64,000 bases of DNA from Adenophora triphylla var. japonica. Taxonomy: Eukaryota; Streptophyta; Magnoliopsida; Asterales; Campanulaceae. The notes beneath the pieces were generated by a model. It was not told where the DNA came from, made no database searches, and saw nothing but the letters and a program-made list of their open reading frames with translations. Shown here piece by piece: positions 1-11,828 of this stretch. The translations under genes were made by a program, and so were the position numbers. The stretch covers positions 62,001 through 126,000 of the forward strand of contig JAFEMH010002496.1 in assembly GCA_022495995.1 (NCBI GenBank). The letters are read 5' to 3'. Numbering within the stretch: position 1 is the stretch's first letter; the number at the start of each line of letters is the position of its first letter.

Positions 1-434
1 ACATAATCCTAAGAGAATTATATCTGTTAAGGAGTCATTGTTTGACTTGAATTGGTGTTGGTGATTGTAATCCTGATTGGATAATGATTGTAGAATCCTT
101 GTTTGATAAGGACTGTGTAACTGCTAGCCGGAAAACCGAGGAACACAAATGTTTTACCTCGGTCTTGTCAATTGGCCGAAGTGAATGATTGAGCTCCCCA
201 GTCATTTGGTAATTGGTCGACAAGGAGAAGCGCCGGGGTGAATGATTTTGTTTCCTCGTCACTTGTGACATGACGGCCCAAGAATGATGTCCCAAGGCCG
301 AGGCGCATGCTCCTCGGCATATGAGGAAGGCCTTCCTCGGCCCTAATACTTGGGTGCTGAATTATGTTAAGGGCCCAATCCATTGAGGCCCAGCTCGGGC
401 AAACCCATAGTCGTATCTCGGTTTATACTGTTCA
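1..434 (-). repeat. 3' LTR, partial (its 3' end lies upstream of the window)
   Basis: Matches 12110-12544 almost base for base. On the minus strand it starts with TGAACAG at 434. About 280 bp of the 716-bp LTR lie outside the window. Confidence 0.93.
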
Positions 435-455
435 GTGGCCCCCGACTTTCTAGCT
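435..455 (-). other. Polypurine tract next to the 3' LTR
   Basis: On the minus strand the bases just before the LTR start TGAACAG read AAAGTCGGGGGCCAC, purine-rich and in the expected place for priming second-strand synthesis. It supports 434 as the LTR boundary. Confidence 0.6.
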
Positions 456-667
456 CGGATTAGGACGAGTAGAAAGTCACCTCGTCCTCGGCATATGGGA
501 TACGAACGGGTTTGACACGTGCCCTCGGCGTCGCTTCGTATAACTGACGGTTGCCATTCTGGGGCCCCCCAGTCTTGTCACGCCTCGAAACCGTCATTTT
601 GTATTTAATTCTTGGGGCGCCAGACCCGGGGTTTAGCTTTACCCATGGGTTTGACCCGATTAAGGAG

Positions 668-675
668 TTATAAAA
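668..675 (+). promoter_or_regulatory. TATA box of the antisense gene
   Basis: TTATAAAA lies about 30 bp before a likely start near 700 and 400 bp before the ATG at 1076. It sits in internal retrotransposon sequence on the strand opposite to gag-pol, so the extra gene seems to have its own promoter. Inferred from position and motif only. Confidence 0.5.
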
Positions 676-1075
676 GCTAAAACCCTTCTCATTTCACCCT
701 TTACAGACCCCAAGCATTTGAGAGAGAATAGCAAGGTTCAGGCGACATTCCGGCGATCTTAGTCTTGTTCAGCCCAGTTTCCGACGAGCTTGTTTTTTCC
801 GACGAAGTAGCATCCTGTTGTGATTCCATCAATTTCTCCAAACTCAGGTATGAAATCTCTTCCCTTTTGTGCATTTTGATTCTGATTTCCAGCTTTCTAG
901 GGTTTGTTGGGAAGAATCTTGAATATGCCAAGAAAAGGCGAACCACCATTGTTAAAGAATGAAGCTTTTCTTCATGAATTCTCAAAACTTCCAGTCTTTG
1001 ATTTTCTTTGTATTTTGTATGAACTTTCTTGAATATTGAATGAACTCCCCCTTTCATTTTTGATTCCCCTTAGAA

Positions 1076-4000
1076 ATGGCTCGTTCTTGGGACCATTCCC
1101 CCCGATTCCGTTATGGATATCATACTGGCAATCTGAGGGTCTATCGTAGAGAGAGAGGTCCATGGTTGATGCTCACCCTGGATGATGTAAGCAAGCAGTT
1201 GAGAGGTTATGGTCGAACTCGTCTATTCCTCCAATACCCTGATTCCACAAGAATAGATAGGATTGAGTCTGGTTCACCCAACATTATAGTTTTTGAGGAT
1301 AGGGCTGAGACGATGGAGCACATCGAACTGTTCTACCCGACCTCCGATCGCGAAATGCGTGAGCGCCTGAAAGGTACGGCTCCCTCCTCGGCCTTATGAA
1401 ATGACGAGGAGGGGAATCTTCCTTCCCCGTCCTAAATCAGCCATTGACGAGGTTAATAACTTTGTCTCCTCGTCTTTACGCAGATATGACGGGAATAGAA
1501 GGAGAACACTCCTCGTCTACTCAAATAGTTGACGCTTTCATGGAAGATGCACAAGCTGATGGCCGCCTGGCCCGAAGAAGAGGAGGCCGAGGAAAAGGAG
1601 GCCTAGGATTAGGTAAGCGACAAGAGAGGACCCCAAGAGCCGGGGATCCCATGTTGGAAAAGCTGTACTCCAAATACGGGGTAAACAAAGCTGAGTACAG
1701 GCTAACTTATATGGGCCATATGGAGCTTAAGACGAAGAAGGAGGAGGAGTACTTTTATTATAACCAAGACTATGTCCATTTTTACTTCAAACTATTTTAA
1801 CAGGGACTTCGTCTTCCCTTGGATCCCTTCATCTGTGAATTTTTGGACGATGTGAGGGCGGTGCCAGCCATGCTAGGAGCTAATGGTGCCCGGGTTCTCG
1901 TCAGCTTCATTGTCCTCTGCCGTAGCTTAGGGTATGAGCCGACCATGGGAGCTTTTCGACATTTCTACAATGTTCAATATGTCAAGGAAAGTTGGCTCCT
2001 CGTCATTAGGAGTGCATCCAAAAAACCGAAGCTGCTCCTCCCTATGTCTAGCAAAGTTGCAGGCTGGGATAACCACGTCATAAGGGTTGAGAGCCGCCAA
2101 GGATGGGAGTTCCAATCTCCTTGTAAGGATCCAACTTCTTCCTTTCCCGTCCAACAATATGAATAGACCCAGGCTTTAATCAAACGCTTAGAAGAATTTG
2201 CCGAGGTGGGGGTCCTTGATTGGTCGGTGGTAGAATCTTCAGACCATTATTATATTCAGGCGGGTCTGATGCCGGGGAAGAAGGATGGGGTATCTCCCCT
2301 TGTCACCGTAAAGAGGGGGAGACGCTTTAATGACTGGACAGTTCACCCCGGCCTGGTATTTCACGAGGATTGCACTAGGTGCAAGACTGAACGTCCCCGG
2401 GACCAGTGTCTGGATGAGACAGACATAGTGGGATGTAAATATTTTAACTCTTGGTACTTAGTTATTTTTTGGATGTTCCTTCTTCTGCTCGTACTTAACC
2501 ATTTCTTCCTTGTCTTTTCAGTCTTAACACCCGAGGAAGAAGCTACCCTAGCCATGCAGAGACTAAGTCCCCAAGAGCTGGTAAAGAGGAAAAGGAAGCA
2601 AAGCAAGAAGTCTGCTTTGGTGGAGAGGAGAGAAGAAGCTAATGCCCGTAACTTGGTGCTTAATGTTCAGGGTGACCAACCCCTTCCCCTTAAATTACAT
2701 GGGGAGGTAAATGCCGAGGAAGCGGCGACTGAGGAACAAACCAACCCATCAACTGTAGAGGGGCATAGCCTCCATGTTGATGCCGAGGAAGTGGAAACCG
2801 AGGTGACCAACCTCATACCTCGGCATTCTGGCTCCAAGAGAGCTCAAGGGGCTAGCGCCGAGGAGCCTGCAGCCAAGAAAGCAAATGTTAGGGAGGCTTC
2901 CAATCCTGAGGCTACTCCTCCCTTGACCATCCAAACCGCCAAGACTCAGGCTGATGCAGAGAAGCTTGCTCAGCTCATGGTGGAAAACGTCCCTCGTCTG
3001 AAGGGCCTTCCTGTGCTAGACAGGAAGAGTTTCATGATGAAGTTAGGCCGAGCTCCCATCCAAAGGGCCTTGGACGAGGACGTGTACGACACCCTGGTAA
3101 AGGGGAAGGCCAGTAGGGACCATCTGCTCTGCCGTAAGGGACTCATGTTGGCTGAGGTAGTGATCTCGTACTTTTGACTTCGTTGTTTTTACTTGTGATT
3201 GCTCATAGTTATAACACGAGTTTTCCTTGCAGCAAGCTAGCATTGCGGCCTATGAGGATGTCTTGGCCAAGGCCCAAGAAAAACGAGTGGTTGAGGCCAA
3301 AGCTGCTCAGAAGGTGAGTGAAGCCAAGGCGGCTGACTTGGCTGAACTCTTGAAGGCCAAGGAGGCCGAGCTCGAAGCTGCTCAGGCCAAGGTTGAGGCC
3401 GAAGTAAAGAGAGCCGAGGAAGCTCGTGCTCAGGCCAAGGAAGCCAGAGATAAAGCCGAGGATCAACTCCGGCTGAAAAATGCTGAGGTGGAAGAGGCAA
3501 AGAGGGCTAAGGCCGAGGTCCAAACTAGGGCCGAGGAAGCCGAAGCCAAATGCCGAGGGTTTGAGGCTACTCTTCCTGCTAGGGAAGAGGAGGCTGTTAC
3601 CCGTTTTAAAGAAAGCCAGGCCTTTAAGGATGCCATGCTGACCAGCTCGGCCTTCCAAGATGCCGTGAATGATCAAACGGCCACCATGTTCGAGGACGGG
3701 TACCTACACCTTGCTCGGAGCATCCTGGCTGACCCCTCCACCGGCTTAGATATCAACAAAGTAGCCATGTTGATCTGCCGGGATCAGTATAGCGAGGAGG
3801 TTAGGGCTCTCCATCACCTGGTTCCCTTTTCTGAGAGCAACTTGGAAATAATCGCAGCCAAGGATGCTCAGGCCTGCAGAGAAGTGTGGAAGCCGGCCTC
3901 CGTTGATCCCGGCAATCTTAAAGCCTTGGTGGAGGCGATTCAGGATGAGGAAGAGCCTGAGGCCGAGGTCGGGGGAGGGGAGGCTGAGAGGACTGAAGCC

Positions 4001-4086
4001 AATGCTGACCAAACTAATCTTCCCCCCCTGGCTCCATTACTGAGGATTGGCTCGAGAAGTCTTTTGATGACGAGCAGCAAACTTAG
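1076..4086 (+). pseudogene. Antisense gene of the Tat element, 'putative gypsy-type transposon' (Transposase_28-like) domain plus coiled coil; broken
   Basis: A spliced gene opposite to gag-pol. A 5' UTR intron (848-1073) precedes ATG 1076. Exons read as 1076-1373, 1484-1680 (its donor is weak), 1804-2434, 2522-3156 and 3233-4086, all with GT-AG borders and compatible phases, about 870 residues. Exon 3 carries the motif GLRLPLDPFICEFL followed by a GANGARVLVSF stretch, typical of the plant domain annotated as 'putative gypsy type transposon'. Exon 5 is a long Ala/Glu/Lys coiled coil (about 3233-3600). Two defects: an in-frame TAG at 2164-2166, after which the same frame continues, and a frame change at a C7 tract (4022-4028), after which the other frame ends neatly at TAG 4084-4086. 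Extra antisense ORFs are known in Tat elements; their function is not established. Confidence 0.75.
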
Positions 4087-4362
4087 GATAGACTTTCCTT
4101 TGCTTTTTGTAATAGATGGTAGGATTTGTAATTATTTTTGAATATCAATGAAAAATCCTTTTGTCATGATTCTTGTTAATTCGATGACTTGCTTATGTTT
4201 TTGTATGCCCGTCAAAGGCACTAGGTTTAGGAAGGTGGGAAATGAGGAGGTCCCCTCATTCCTTATAGTTGAGCAAGTGCTTAGGCCGAGGAAGATCTCC
4301 TCGGCTTGGACTAAGCTTCAAGTTGTGGTGGCCGAGGAAGAACTCCTCAAGCCTGACTGTTG

Positions 4363-5047
4363 GTTGGTAATCCTAGGTCAAGGTGGACCCTTGATAGGAT
4401 GTAAAGTCATTAGGCCAAGGAGGACCCTTGGTCTTGACTGTGATTTGTAATCCTAGATCAAGGCGGACCCTTGATAGGATGTGAAGTCATTAGGCCAAGG
4501 AGGACCCTTGGTCTTGACTGTGATTTGTAATCCTGGATCAAGGCGGACCCTTGATAGGATGTAAAGTCATCAGGCCAAGGAGGACCCTTGGTCTTGACTT
4601 TGATTTGTAATCCTGGATCAAGGCGGACCCTTGATAGGATGTAAAGTCATCAGGCCAAGGAGGACCCTTGGTCTTGACTGTGATTTGTAATCCTGGATCA
4701 AGGCGGACCCTTGATAGGATGTAAAGTCATCAGGCCAAGGAGGACCCTTGGTCTTGACTGTGATTTGGAATCCTGGATCAAGGCGGACCCTTGATAGGAT
4801 GTAAAGTCATCAGGCCAAGGAGGACCCTTGGTCTTGACTTTGATTTGTAATCCTGGATCAAGGCGGACCCTTGATAGGATGTAAAGTCATTAGGCCAAGG
4901 AGGACCCCTGGTCTTGACTTTGATTTGTAATCCTGGATCAAGGCGGACCCTTGATAGGATGTAAAGTGATCAGGCCAAGGAGGACCCCTGGTCTTGACTG
5001 TGATTTGTAATCCTGGATCAAGGCGGACCCTTGATAGGATGTAAAGT
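4363..5047. repeat. Tandem array, 80-bp unit, about 8.5 copies
   Basis: AGGCGGACCCTTGATAGG recurs at 4461, 4541, 4621, 4701, 4781, 4861, 4941 and 5021, exactly 80 bp apart, with a variant at 4381. Copies differ by a few bases. Each unit contains two related half-units around GGACCCTTG, one of them a small inverted repeat (ATCAAGGCGGACCCTTGAT). It lies between the 3' ends of pol and of the antisense gene, where Tat elements are known to carry variable tandem arrays that can seed satellites. Confidence 0.95.
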
Positions 5048-5246
5048 GTGTTTTGAAGTGCTGGGGACTATATCCTCATCTTCTGGTGTTTGTGCGGAGA
5101 GTTGACAGTCGCTTTGCACGTTGGAAGAAACTGCTTTGATAAAACTGAAACGATTACATCGAACTGCAATCCTATCAACTAGAGAGTAAAAGACAGAAAA
5201 TAAAAGACAGGAAATAAAGAACTAATCTACTGCAACATAAACTAGA

Positions 5247-8200
5247 CTAGTGATAATATTTTCTAAGGTTGTCGGAGTGCCACGGATGCTTAAGATCTTT
5301 CCCCTCCTTGGTCTTCAGCCTGTAGGTCCCTTCTCGAATGATTTGAGTGATGATATATGGACCTTCCCAATTTGGGGAGAGCTTGTTCTGTTCTGCCTTC
5401 CGACCAGTAGCTTCAATTTTTCTAAGTACCCAATCGCCTACTTGGAATACTCTTCTGATGACCCTCTTGTCGTGATACGCCTTGGTCCTTTGTTTGTAAT
5501 TCACCATCCTCATCTGTGCAGCTAGTCATTTCTCATCTATCAGGTCCAGGTCTAGGAGCCTATTGACCTTGTTGACTCGCTCATCATAATGGGAATTTAT
5601 CACAGTAGGGATGGCCATCTCTGCTGGTGCCATAGCCTCGGAACCGAAGGTTAGTGCGAATGGGGTTTCCCCAGTTGGCCCCCGGGTGGTTGTGCGAACA
5701 GCCCATAAGGCTAGGGGAAGTTCGTCCAACCATCTACCCTCGCGTCCCTCAAGGTTCTTGGTGAGGGCGGTTAGGACCAGTTTGTTTGCTGCTTCTGCTT
5801 GGCCATTGCCTTGTGGTCTGCTAACTGAAGATTTTGCATGGCGGACTTTTACCCTTCCCAACTCTGTAGTGAATGCTGTGGAGAATTGCAGTCCATGATC
5901 AGAGACAATTGTATGTGGAAGGCCGAATCTGCACCAGATGTTGTCATGGACAAAGTTGATCGCGTTCTCTTCCGTTATCTTGGCTAATGCCTTGGCTTCT
6001 ATCCACTTGGAGAAGTAATCAACAGCTACTATCACGTACTTGCAATTACCACGGGCGGGAGGGAAGGGTCCGATGATGTCGATCCCCCACATATCAAATG
6101 GCCACGTAGGTATTACAAGTGTTTGCTCCACTGCCGGTAGTCTAGGAATGTCAGAGAATCTTTGGCACTTGTCACATTTTCTAACATAGGCATGTGCGTC
6201 TTCCCTTAGGTTTGGCCAGTAGTAACCTAGCGATATGATCTTTTCAGCTAAGGTTCTGGCCCCCGGGTGCCCGCCACAAACGCCTTCATGTACTTCTGCC
6301 AAGTGGTTCTGAATTTCCTTGGGATAGACACACCTTAGCAGGGGCTTCGTGAAAGATCTTCGGTAGAGGACTCCGCTTATAACCACGAACCTTGGAGACC
6401 TCTTCTTGATGAGTTTAGCCTGAGCTTCATCTTCAGGGAGTTTCTCCTTCTCAATATATTCAATGTAGTCATCGATCCAACATCTATCCTCTCCATCTAA
6501 GAGCATGACTTGTAGTCTTTCGTACGCAGGTTCTTCGGCATAAACTACATATGGACTGGTCTTAGACACATCCATGGTTGCCAGTTTGGAAAGAACGTCT
6601 GCGACTTGGTTATCTTCCCTGCCTATCTGTTTGAGCTCGAAAAATTCCATCTTCTTTGTCATGTCTAGAACTAGGTCTCTATACTTGGCAAGGGTGACGT
6701 CTTGGGTGTTATATTCTCCCTTTACTTGTTTGACAACGAGCTGGGAGTCACAGAAAGCCGCCACCTTAGTTGTTCCATAGAAGGAGGCCAATTCAATGCC
6801 AAATATCAGAGCTTCGTATTCAGCTTGATTGTTGGAGGCAGGAAATTTGAAGCGAATAGCGTCTTGCATAGTATATTCTCCTTCCGGACTTGCTAGTACA
6901 ACTCCAGCTCCGCTTCTTTCCTTGGTAGCTGATCCGTCCGTATACAGAATCCAACAGTTGGGTGGGAGTTCAATGGGAGAGTCTTTTCCCTCCGGGGCAT
7001 TTTGCTTCCGGGAGGTGGGGAGATGCTCACCCATAAAGGCAGTCTCGACCATGAAGTCAACCAAAGGCTGTGCCAGGGGGGTCTTCCTTGGTTGGTAAGT
7101 GATATCGAACTCAGTTAGAGCGATGGACCAGTTAAGGAGACGTCCGGAGCCGTCCAACTTGTGTAATATCTTCTTCAGTGGCTCATTGGTGTAGACGGTG
7201 ATAGGATGTGCAGAAAAATAGGCACGTAACTTCCTCGATGCAATGTCTAGCGCGTACGCTATTTTCTCCACATTGAAGTATCTGCTTTCCACGTCAGACA
7301 GTGCCTTAGAAACATAGTAGACGGGTTTCTGAATTCCTTCATCATTTCGAACTAAGACAACTGCGACAGCATGATCAGTGGCAACTAGGAAGACGTATAG
7401 CATCTCACCGGTAGTCGGACTGCTAAGCAAGGGAGGGGAACACAAGTACTTCTTCAACCGGAGGAATGCTTCAGAGCATTCGGGAGTCCAGGAGAAGCTC
7501 TTGGTGCCCTTCAATACCTTGAAGAAGGGCAGTGACTTTTCAGCGGATTTGGCGATGAATCTTCCTAGGGCCGCGATTCTTCCATTAAGCCTTTGAACCT
7601 CCTTGATGGTGGTAGGTTCCTTCATGTCAACGAGCGCCTTGATTTTTTCGGGGTTTGCTTCAATCCCCCTTTGAGATACCATGAAGCCTAGGAATTTTCC
7701 AGCCGTTACTCCAAACACGCACTTGCTTGGATTTAACTTCATGTTATTAGATCGGAGGTTGTGGATTGTCTCTTCTAGGTCCGGAGCGTGGCTGCCTTCC
7801 TTGGTCTTTATGACCATGTCATCAATATAAGCTTCCATGTTTCGACCTATCTGGCTTTCAAAAACTTGATTCACCATCCGTTGGTAAGTGGCACCCGCGT
7901 TCTTGAGCCCAAAAGGCATCATGATGTAACAGTAATTCCCCACCGGTGTTTGGAAAGCCGTCTTCTCAATGTCCTCTTCCGCCATTTTTATCTGATGGTA
8001 GCCTGAATAGGCGTCTAGGAAGCTGAGAGTTTGGTGTCCCGAAATGGAGTCAACCAACTTGTCAATCCTGGGTAGAGGATAGCTGTCCTTGGGGCAGGCC
8101 TTGTTTAGATCAGTAAAGTCTATGCACATACGCCATTTCCCATTTTGCTTCTTCACCATAACTACATTGGCCAACCAAACGGGGTACTTAACTTCACGAA

Positions 8201-9779
8201 TTATTCCGGCGCTAAGTAATTTCTGCACTTCTTCTTTTATAGCTTCCTCCTTGTCCCTTGCAAAATTTCTCCTTGTCTGGGAGATAGTCTTCGCCAAAGG
8301 ATCAACTTCTAGGCGGTGGAGGGCTACTTCTTCCTTGATCCCCCTCATGTCTTCGACTCTCCAAGCAAAGACGTCGAGACTGTTTTTTAAGAGGGAGATG
8401 ATTTTTTCTTTCTCTTTCTGCGATAGCTGGCCCCCGAGCTTGATTTTCTGTTCAGGATAGTCAGGATTAATGACCACCTCTTCCAGCTCATCTACAGGCT
8501 TCATTTCAGGTCCGTCTCGAAATTCCAGGGATTCGATGATAATTTCTCTGATTCTCCTCCCTTCGTTGTCGTTTACATTGAGACCTTCTTCTTCCATAAG
8601 TTTATCAATGTCTGGGAGATCGTTCTTCTCCACGTCATGGTTGGCCCCCGAGTTCTGGCCATTGACGAGAATGGGATATTCCTCGGAAAAGGGCGGAACT
8701 ATGCCTTGGTCATCCACAGTTTCTAGGACCATAGGCTCCTCCTCAGACATAGGTACAGAGAGAGATATGCCTTGGTCATCCACAGATTCTAGGACCATAG
8801 GCTCCTCCTCACTTTCCCATACCTCTCGGATATAGCTCATTCTAGAGCTAGTTTCAGTGGTCTTCTGCGATTTGGAGATCTTGATGTTCTCCTCAGGTGT
8901 ATCTATCTCCACGCTTTTCGACTTCTTCCGGCTCTTGACAACATGCTCCAAGAAGTCTTTGGGGGTTGCCCTCACGCATCCAATGCCCGCACGAGTGGGA
9001 AACTTAACTCGTTGGTGAGGAAGGGAGGCTACCATCCCAAGTTTGGCTTGACTTGGAATGCCTATGATGGCATGATAGTCACTAGTCAAATCCATGACTA
9101 TAAAAGTGACAGTAGCTTTGGCTCGGAAGGGATGATCGCCGACTTCAAGCTCTAGTTCCACGGTCCCCTTTGCTCCAACCTTATGGTTGGTGAATCCTTC
9201 AAGCCTACCGTGATATGGTTCTAGTACAGTGTCTTTCAATCCCATTTGTTGGAAGGCTGAATAGTACAGGATGTCACGGGAGGCCCCCGTGTCAACAAGA
9301 AGTCTTTCGGATTCAACATTGTCAATTCGACCCTTTATGACCAAGGGCTGTTCACGGGCTGCTCGGCTCCCAGCCAACTCATTAGGAGAAAAACTAATGA
9401 CCTCTTCCGCTTTATGGATCCAAGCAGGAACATGGTATACTTTGCTTAGCTCATGGATCTGGTCCCTTAGCTTTCTGGTGGAGGTCACCTCTTCACGGAT
9501 CACATGCAGTTTAGCCCTAGGAGGCCTTCGATCTTCATCCTCACTCTTAGAATCATCTTCACTCTCCTCTTGCTTCCGCTTTCGCTTGCCGTCTTTCTTC
9601 ATTACATAACGGTATAGCTTTCCCTCGTCAACCCATTGTTGGATTATTTTCTTGAGGGCCCAACAGCCATCAGTGGTATGCCCGTTATCCTTGTGAAAAT
9701 CACAGTATTTGTTCATGTTACGAGGAAATTTTGGCTTGTAAGTCAGCGGACGGGGTGGAGGAAGGTTTACCAACTGCAT
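5247..9779 (-). pseudogene. pol: Pol polyprotein region (protease, RT, RNase H, archaeal-type RNase H, integrase), interrupted
   Basis: A frame of 1417 codons (9779-5526) continues in the same frame at 5513-5247 after one TGA at 5526-5528. Residue positions in the long part: zinc-knuckle-like CDFH...GH...C at 26-39; protease DTGAS 163-167; RT about 533-690 with YIDD 651-654; a gypsy RNase H with a degenerate start near 800; a second RNase H with YTDGS at 946-950 and Asp 1011; integrase HHCC at 1164, 1171, 1202, 1205 and D-D-E at 1234, 1294, 1329. After the stop comes the integrase C-terminal domain (NWEGPY motif). The stop context fits CGA to TGA. The linker before RT holds a duplicated block around EEEPMVLE (about residues 325-365). 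Two RNase H domains support the Tat lineage. Confidence 0.93.
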
Positions 9780-11464
9780 GATTTCGGAGATGGGTTTTGT
9801 AAGGGGGGTAAATTCAAGCTTTTCAGTGCTCCTTGTTCTATTTTCCCCTTGGAACCCTTGCAGTTCCCATTGTCATTCTGGTGGGCTTTAGCCGCCTCAG
9901 GTTCCGTCTTGTCAGCTCCCCTTTTCTTCGTTTTGTCTTCAGCCATGGAAATGGCATAAGCCACCTTGTATAAATCGGCCTTGGATTTAGGTTCCCGGGC
10001 TGAGAGTTCATAAATGAGGGGGCCAGATTTTAACCCGGAGTTAAAACAGACTATGACCTCCCTATCAGTGAGGCTCTCTTCAACTTGGTCTGCCATTTTT
10101 CGGAACCTGTTGTAATAGCTAAGGGTGGTCACTCCCTTTCCTTGCTCATTGTTGGCCAAGTCAGCCAATCTCATCTTCCTCTTACCTGCAGCAGCAAAGT
10201 GGTCTAAGAACATTCTCCTCATGCCCCTCCAGCAATCGATGCAACCTTTCTTAAGCTCACGGAACCAGGTCAAAGCTGTTCCGGAGAAGGTGCTCGCGAA
10301 AGCTTTGGAGAGCAAGTCATCAGCGGTAGTGAGGAGATTCATGGTTTGTTCAAAACTTTGCACATGGTCCTTGGCGTCTGTGGTTCCGTTATATTTCTCA
10401 AAATTTGGGATTTTGAGGTGAGGATTAGGAGGTGCAGCAGTTATCCTCAAGGAAAACGGATGGGTGGCCCAGTCATAGTCATCGTCATTGTATTTCTTTC
10501 CCATCTCCATGTCATCTAGCCTTTGCTTCAACAGCTCCCATTGTTTGGTCTCCTCTCCCTTGTCGCTACTTGAGCGGGTGCTTCGTTGGGAGCTTCTGAT
10601 TGATTTATCTTTGGTACGATTGTTCACCCTGCTGTGCTCCGTATCACGTCGGTGGCTGTCCCGTTTAGAGGGAGCTTTGTCACTCCTTAGTTCCAGGTCT
10701 TGACCGCCAAGTATCATCCTGTACGGCTCTGGTGTCCTTGGCCTTGCAAATTCTCGATGCCGAGGATGAGGAGAATCCAGTCGACGAGGTCGAGGAGAAT
10801 TTGGTCGACGAGATCGAGGTGGCGTGGGATGCCTAGGTGCCATGACAAGACGAGCAGGGGATAGGCGTCTGTTCAAGCTGAGTCTCGTTCTTAGGTCCCT
10901 GGAATTTACTTCCTCTTCCCTAGGAGTTAAGTGGCTTCACAGGTCGACCACTGGAGCCTTCTGCTTACTGTTGTGCCGAGGATGAGGAGAATCCCGGGGG
11001 GCTTGCCTTGGTATGTCCCCGGTCTTGAGGGGAGGAGGTTGTTGCTCACCTTGTTCCCTTACCAGGGGGTTGCCCATAGATGGCATAATGAATGGAGCCA
11101 TGGAATGATCTGGGTCTAATTGCAAAAGAGCAACTTGTGTTTCATACATCCATTGTAGTGTCTCCATTTGTTTATGTAACAAAGAGCGTCGGTCGACGGG
11201 TTGAGATCCTCCTGCTTGACCGGCATCGGCATTCTTTGTTTTCTTCTTTCCTCCTTGCTTTCCTCGAGCACGAGTAGGACGAGGAAGCTCAGCACCCTCT
11301 CCCTCGGCATTCGCCTGACCCATGGAACGAAGGGTCATGGCGAGGGGAGGAGGGGCATCTGGCTGAGGTAGAGGAGGAGGAGGAGGCAGCTCCTCGGCTC
11401 CAGTGTTCCCCCCATTCACCTGGGTGGGGTCCTCAGCCGTAACACTTGTAAACTGTCCTTCCAT
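9767..11464 (-). pseudogene. gag: Gag region, split by an in-frame TGA and shifted out of frame with pol
   Basis: ATG 11464 opens a proline-rich basic N-terminal part ending at TGA 10937-10939; the same frame continues to 9767, about 565 codons together. The second part holds the retrotransposon gag core (FEKYNGTTDAKDHV, then ALTWFRELKKG, then LSYYNRFRKMAD). The stop is in a CGA-to-TGA context. Near 9806-9812 a run of six C (minus strand) separates the gag frame from the pol frame; upstream of the pol start the pol frame reads a plausible gag tail (FTPLTKPISEIMQ), so a 1-base indel in an originally fused gag-pol is likelier than programmed shifting. The leader between primer-binding site and ATG is about 335 bp. 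Confidence 0.88.
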
Positions 11465-11800
11465 TGTGAGTCAACAGCAAATTACTAAGTGTAAATTCTC
11501 CAAAAATCACAATTTCAATAAAACCGAATTTATGGCCAAAATTAGGGCAAATTTTGACCACAAACAAAAGACTAATTGTGATTTTTTCGACACAAAAGAA
11601 TTCAAGCCAAACTGGGGCGGAATTTCACGTCAAAAACACCTCCAACGGAATCTTGGGTAATTTCAGGTTGAAATTTGAGATTCCAGCGGTTTCAAGAATA
11701 GAGCCCAAGCGGTTTCCAGAAATTCCGTTCAATGTGAGAATAATTCCGGCGAGAAAATTGGCTTTTAGCGAGCATTTTCCAGGCCAAACAAAGGGTGTTT

Positions 11801-11826
11801 GAATCGAGTTCCCGGCAATGGAACCA
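11801..11826 (-). other. Primer-binding site
   Basis: The minus strand reads TGGTTCCATTGCCGGGAACT two bases after the LTR end CATCA. TGG followed by a tRNA 3'-end-like sequence directly after the 5' LTR is the standard arrangement. I cannot assign the tRNA with confidence. Confidence 0.7.
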
Positions 11827-11828
11827 AT

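Noticed and set aside
4363..5047. Regular repeats that could suggest a CRISPR array
   Set aside because: Adjacent 80-bp units with no unique spacers, inside a plant retrotransposon.
9767..9830. Programmed frameshift between gag and pol
   Set aside because: The pol frame upstream of its first ATG still reads gag-like residues, so a chance indel in a C-run is simpler.
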